52,561 nucleotides of DNA from Clostridiales bacterium (GTDB lineage Bacteria > Bacillota > Clostridia > Christensenellales > Aristaeellaceae): NCBI GenBank assembly GCA_012513645.1, contig JAAZBU010000045.1, positions 1 to 52,561 on the forward strand, read 5' to 3'. The position numbers were made by a program, and so were the translations under genes. Below the pieces are notes generated by a model, which was not told the DNA's origin, made no database searches, and saw only the letters and a list, made by a program, of their open reading frames with translations. Shown here one piece after another: positions 50,852-52,561 of this stretch; position 1 is the first letter of the stretch, and every line of letters begins with the position of its first letter.

Positions 50852-52039
50852 CTATCCCATGTGTTTGATGCAATCGCTCAGTATCTCCATGCCGCGCAAG
50901 ATGGCGGCCTGATCCGCATTGGAGAAGTTAAGCCGCAAAGTATTGTGGTGCCCGCCCTCGGGGTAGAAGTGCTCGCCTGGCACGAAGGCCACGCCGCGCT
51001 CCACCGCCGATCGGAACAGCTGATCGGCCTGAAGCCCTTCCTCCAGGTGAACAAAGATAAACAGGCCGCCCTCGGGCCGCGTAAAGTGGCGGATGCGAGG
51101 GGTCAAGGCAAGCTGTTGCAGCATGGTGTCCATCAAGCCGGCATATTGGCCGCATATCCTGCTGATATGAGGATCCAGCAGGCCGCCTCGCAGATAGGCA
51201 TCCACGATGCCCTGGTTCAGGTTGGCGGTGTGTACGTCTGTGCACTGCTTGCACACGCCGCAGCGGCGCAGCAGGTGCGCGTCCCCCGCCATAAAACCGA
51301 CCCGCAGGCCGGGGGAGACCACCTTGGAGAAGCTGCCCAGCAGCACCACCCAGCCTTCCCGATCAAAGGCCTTGATGGCAGGCAGATGCTTGCCCTTGTA
51401 GCGCAGGGAGTGGTATGGGTCATCCTCCGCCACGACAACCCGGTACTTTGCGGCCAGTTCTGCTACCTGTTGCCGCCTGTCCAGCGCCAGGGAGCAGCCG
51501 GTTGGGTTTTGAAAAGTGGGGATGATATACAGCAGCTTGGGGGAGTGGCGGCGCATCATCTCCTCCAAGTGGGCGATGTCAATGCCGCTGTCATCGCTGC
51601 GCACGGGCACGATGTTGGCCTGGTAGCTGTTCATGGCCTGCAGGGCACCCAGAAAGGCCGGGCTCTCGGTGAGCACTGCATCCCCCGGATTGACCAGCGC
51701 CTTGAGCAGCAGGTCCAGCCCCTGCATGGAGCCGGTGGTGATTAGCACCTGGTCTTCCTGCACGTCTGCCCCAAAGGTCTGCCGGATATACCCCGGCAGC
51801 GACTGGCGAAGCGGGGGATAGCCCTCTGTCTGCCCATACTGCAAAATGGCCTTGCCGTCACGGCGCAGCAGGTCAGAGGCTATCTGTGCGACCTGTTCAT
51901 CGGGCAGCGCAAAGCTGCCCGGGTTGCCGCCGGCAAACGAGATCACGCCGGGCTTTGCGGAAAAGGCAAAAAGCTCCCGAATCGCGCTGCCGGACAGGCC
52001 CTGCATCCGCTGCGCATAGCTGATGTCGATTGTGACCAT
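50852..52039 (-). CDS. PLP-dependent class I/II aminotransferase
   Basis: [85 protein letters not shown]. Confidence 0.94.
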   Translation of the reverse strand: MVTIDISYAQRMQGLSGSAIRELFAFSAKPGVISFAGGNPGSFALPDEQVAQIASDLLRRDGKAILQYGQTEGYPPLRQSLPGYIRQTFGADVQEDQVLITTGSMQGLDLLLKALVNPGDAVLTESPAFLGALQAMNSYQANIVPVRSDDSGIDIAHLEEMMRRHSPKLLYIIPTFQNPTGCSLALDRRQQVAELAAKYRVVVAEDDPYHSLRYKGKHLPAIKAFDREGWVVLLGSFSKVVSPGLRVGFMAGDAHLLRRCGVCKQCTDVHTANLNQGIVDAYLRGGLLDPHISRICGQYAGLMDTMLQQLALTPRIRHFTRPEGGLFIFVHLEEGLQADQLFRSAVERGVAFVPGEHFYPEGGHHNTLRLNFSNADQAAILRGMEILSDCIKHMG

Positions 52040-52053
52040 ACCCTCTCCTTCTG

Positions 52054-52297
52054 AAAAAAAGCCGCCTGCCCGTATCCTCTACGGGAAGGCGGCGTCAATC
52101 CGCGGTACCACTTCCATTTGGCAAACATGGTTTGCCCTCAAAAACGCTGTATCCGGCGCACCGGCAGCGGCCTAATGACCCGAAGGCGTTCAGCGCTGTG
52201 CTCAAGAGAGTATTCGCAGGCGGCTCACGGCCTTCTTGCACCACATCGAAGGCTCTCTGCGCGTGTTATCCGCACCGTTACTTGGCTCCATCAACGC
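52054..52297 (-). ncRNA. T-box leader, tyrosine specifier (UAC), with terminator
   Basis: Minus strand: GGAAGTGGTACCGCGG T-box (complement of about 52100-52116), specifier-loop GAA-TAC (complement 52210-52212), terminator GCCGCCTTCCCGTAGAGGATACGGGCAGGCGGC-TTTTTTT (complement 52054-52093). Confidence 0.93.
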
Positions 52298-52304
52298 AAG
52301 TATT

Positions 52305-52334
52305 ATTATAGGGTTGAGATAATCAGATTGTCAA
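52305..52334 (-). promoter_or_regulatory. Promoter of the Tyr T-box operon
   Basis: Minus strand TTGACA (complement 52329-52334) - 18 bp - TATAAT (complement 52305-52310). Confidence 0.75.
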
Positions 52335-52466
52335 CCTCCATCCGCAAGTGCATATATTAAAAATTAAGGTGAGTTGTAAAATGAGTTGCCCATAAAAAGT
52401 GATCCATTAAGGGATCAAACCAGTTATGCTTAGAGTTGAAGACAAAAGCGACTGGAGAGAATCAAA

Positions 52467-52561
52467 ATGGATCAGAAGAAGCATAACACAGGGAAGGGTA
52501 AATGGAAACAGCTCACCGAAAAGGAACGCTACAAGATCGAGACACTGTATGAGGAAGGATA
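52467..52561 (+). mobile_element. 5' end of an IS30-family-like transposase CDS, truncated by window edge
   Basis: MDQKKHNTGKGKWKQLTEKERYKIETLYEEG resembles the IS30 N-terminal helix-turn-helix (LT..ER..IE.L...G). AT-richer flank from about 52350. Confidence 0.65.

Overview
The window is about 52.6 kb of a high-GC Firmicutes/Clostridia-type chromosome, mostly housekeeping genes in tightly packed operons. From left to right: an Rnf (ferredoxin:NAD+ oxidoreductase) operon in the order [tandem FMN-binding protein]-rnfC-D-E-A-B; an LCP-family gene; frr-(small ORF)-uppS-cdsA-dxr-rseP-ispG-polC; rimP-nusA-ylxR-ylxQ-infB-rbfA-nrnA-truB; a GntR regulator and fhs; a three-gene cluster of CapA-like, degenerate isopropylmalate-dehydrogenase-like and alkaline-phosphatase-superfamily genes; on the minus strand phoH-pgpH-(ybeY::cdd fusion)-era-apbE; a lone GT2 glycosyltransferase; an RlmI-like methyltransferase; mntP; udk-uxaC; a SAM-I riboswitch with metK; a livJ-livH-(livM::livG fusion)-livF transporter; an RluA-type synthase and a HAD hydrolase; YigZ; a tyrosine T-box with an aminotransferase-tyrS operon; and the first codons of an IS30-like transposase at the right edge. 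The observations most worth a second look are: (1) an Rnf operon with no rnfG between D and E, but with a tandem array of FMN-binding domains (at least three full domains, 351-bp DNA period) upstream of rnfC, and an apbE flavin transferase elsewhere in the window; (2) an in-frame YbeY-cytidine deaminase fusion where dgkA would normally sit; (3) a degenerate IPMDH-fold protein in an operon with CapA and a phosphodiesterase; and (4) RNA regulators whose mutually exclusive helices can be read directly (SAM-I, Tyr T-box, and a candidate rimP/nusA/infB leader attenuator). All assignments are from reading sequence and recognising motifs; no database search was run.
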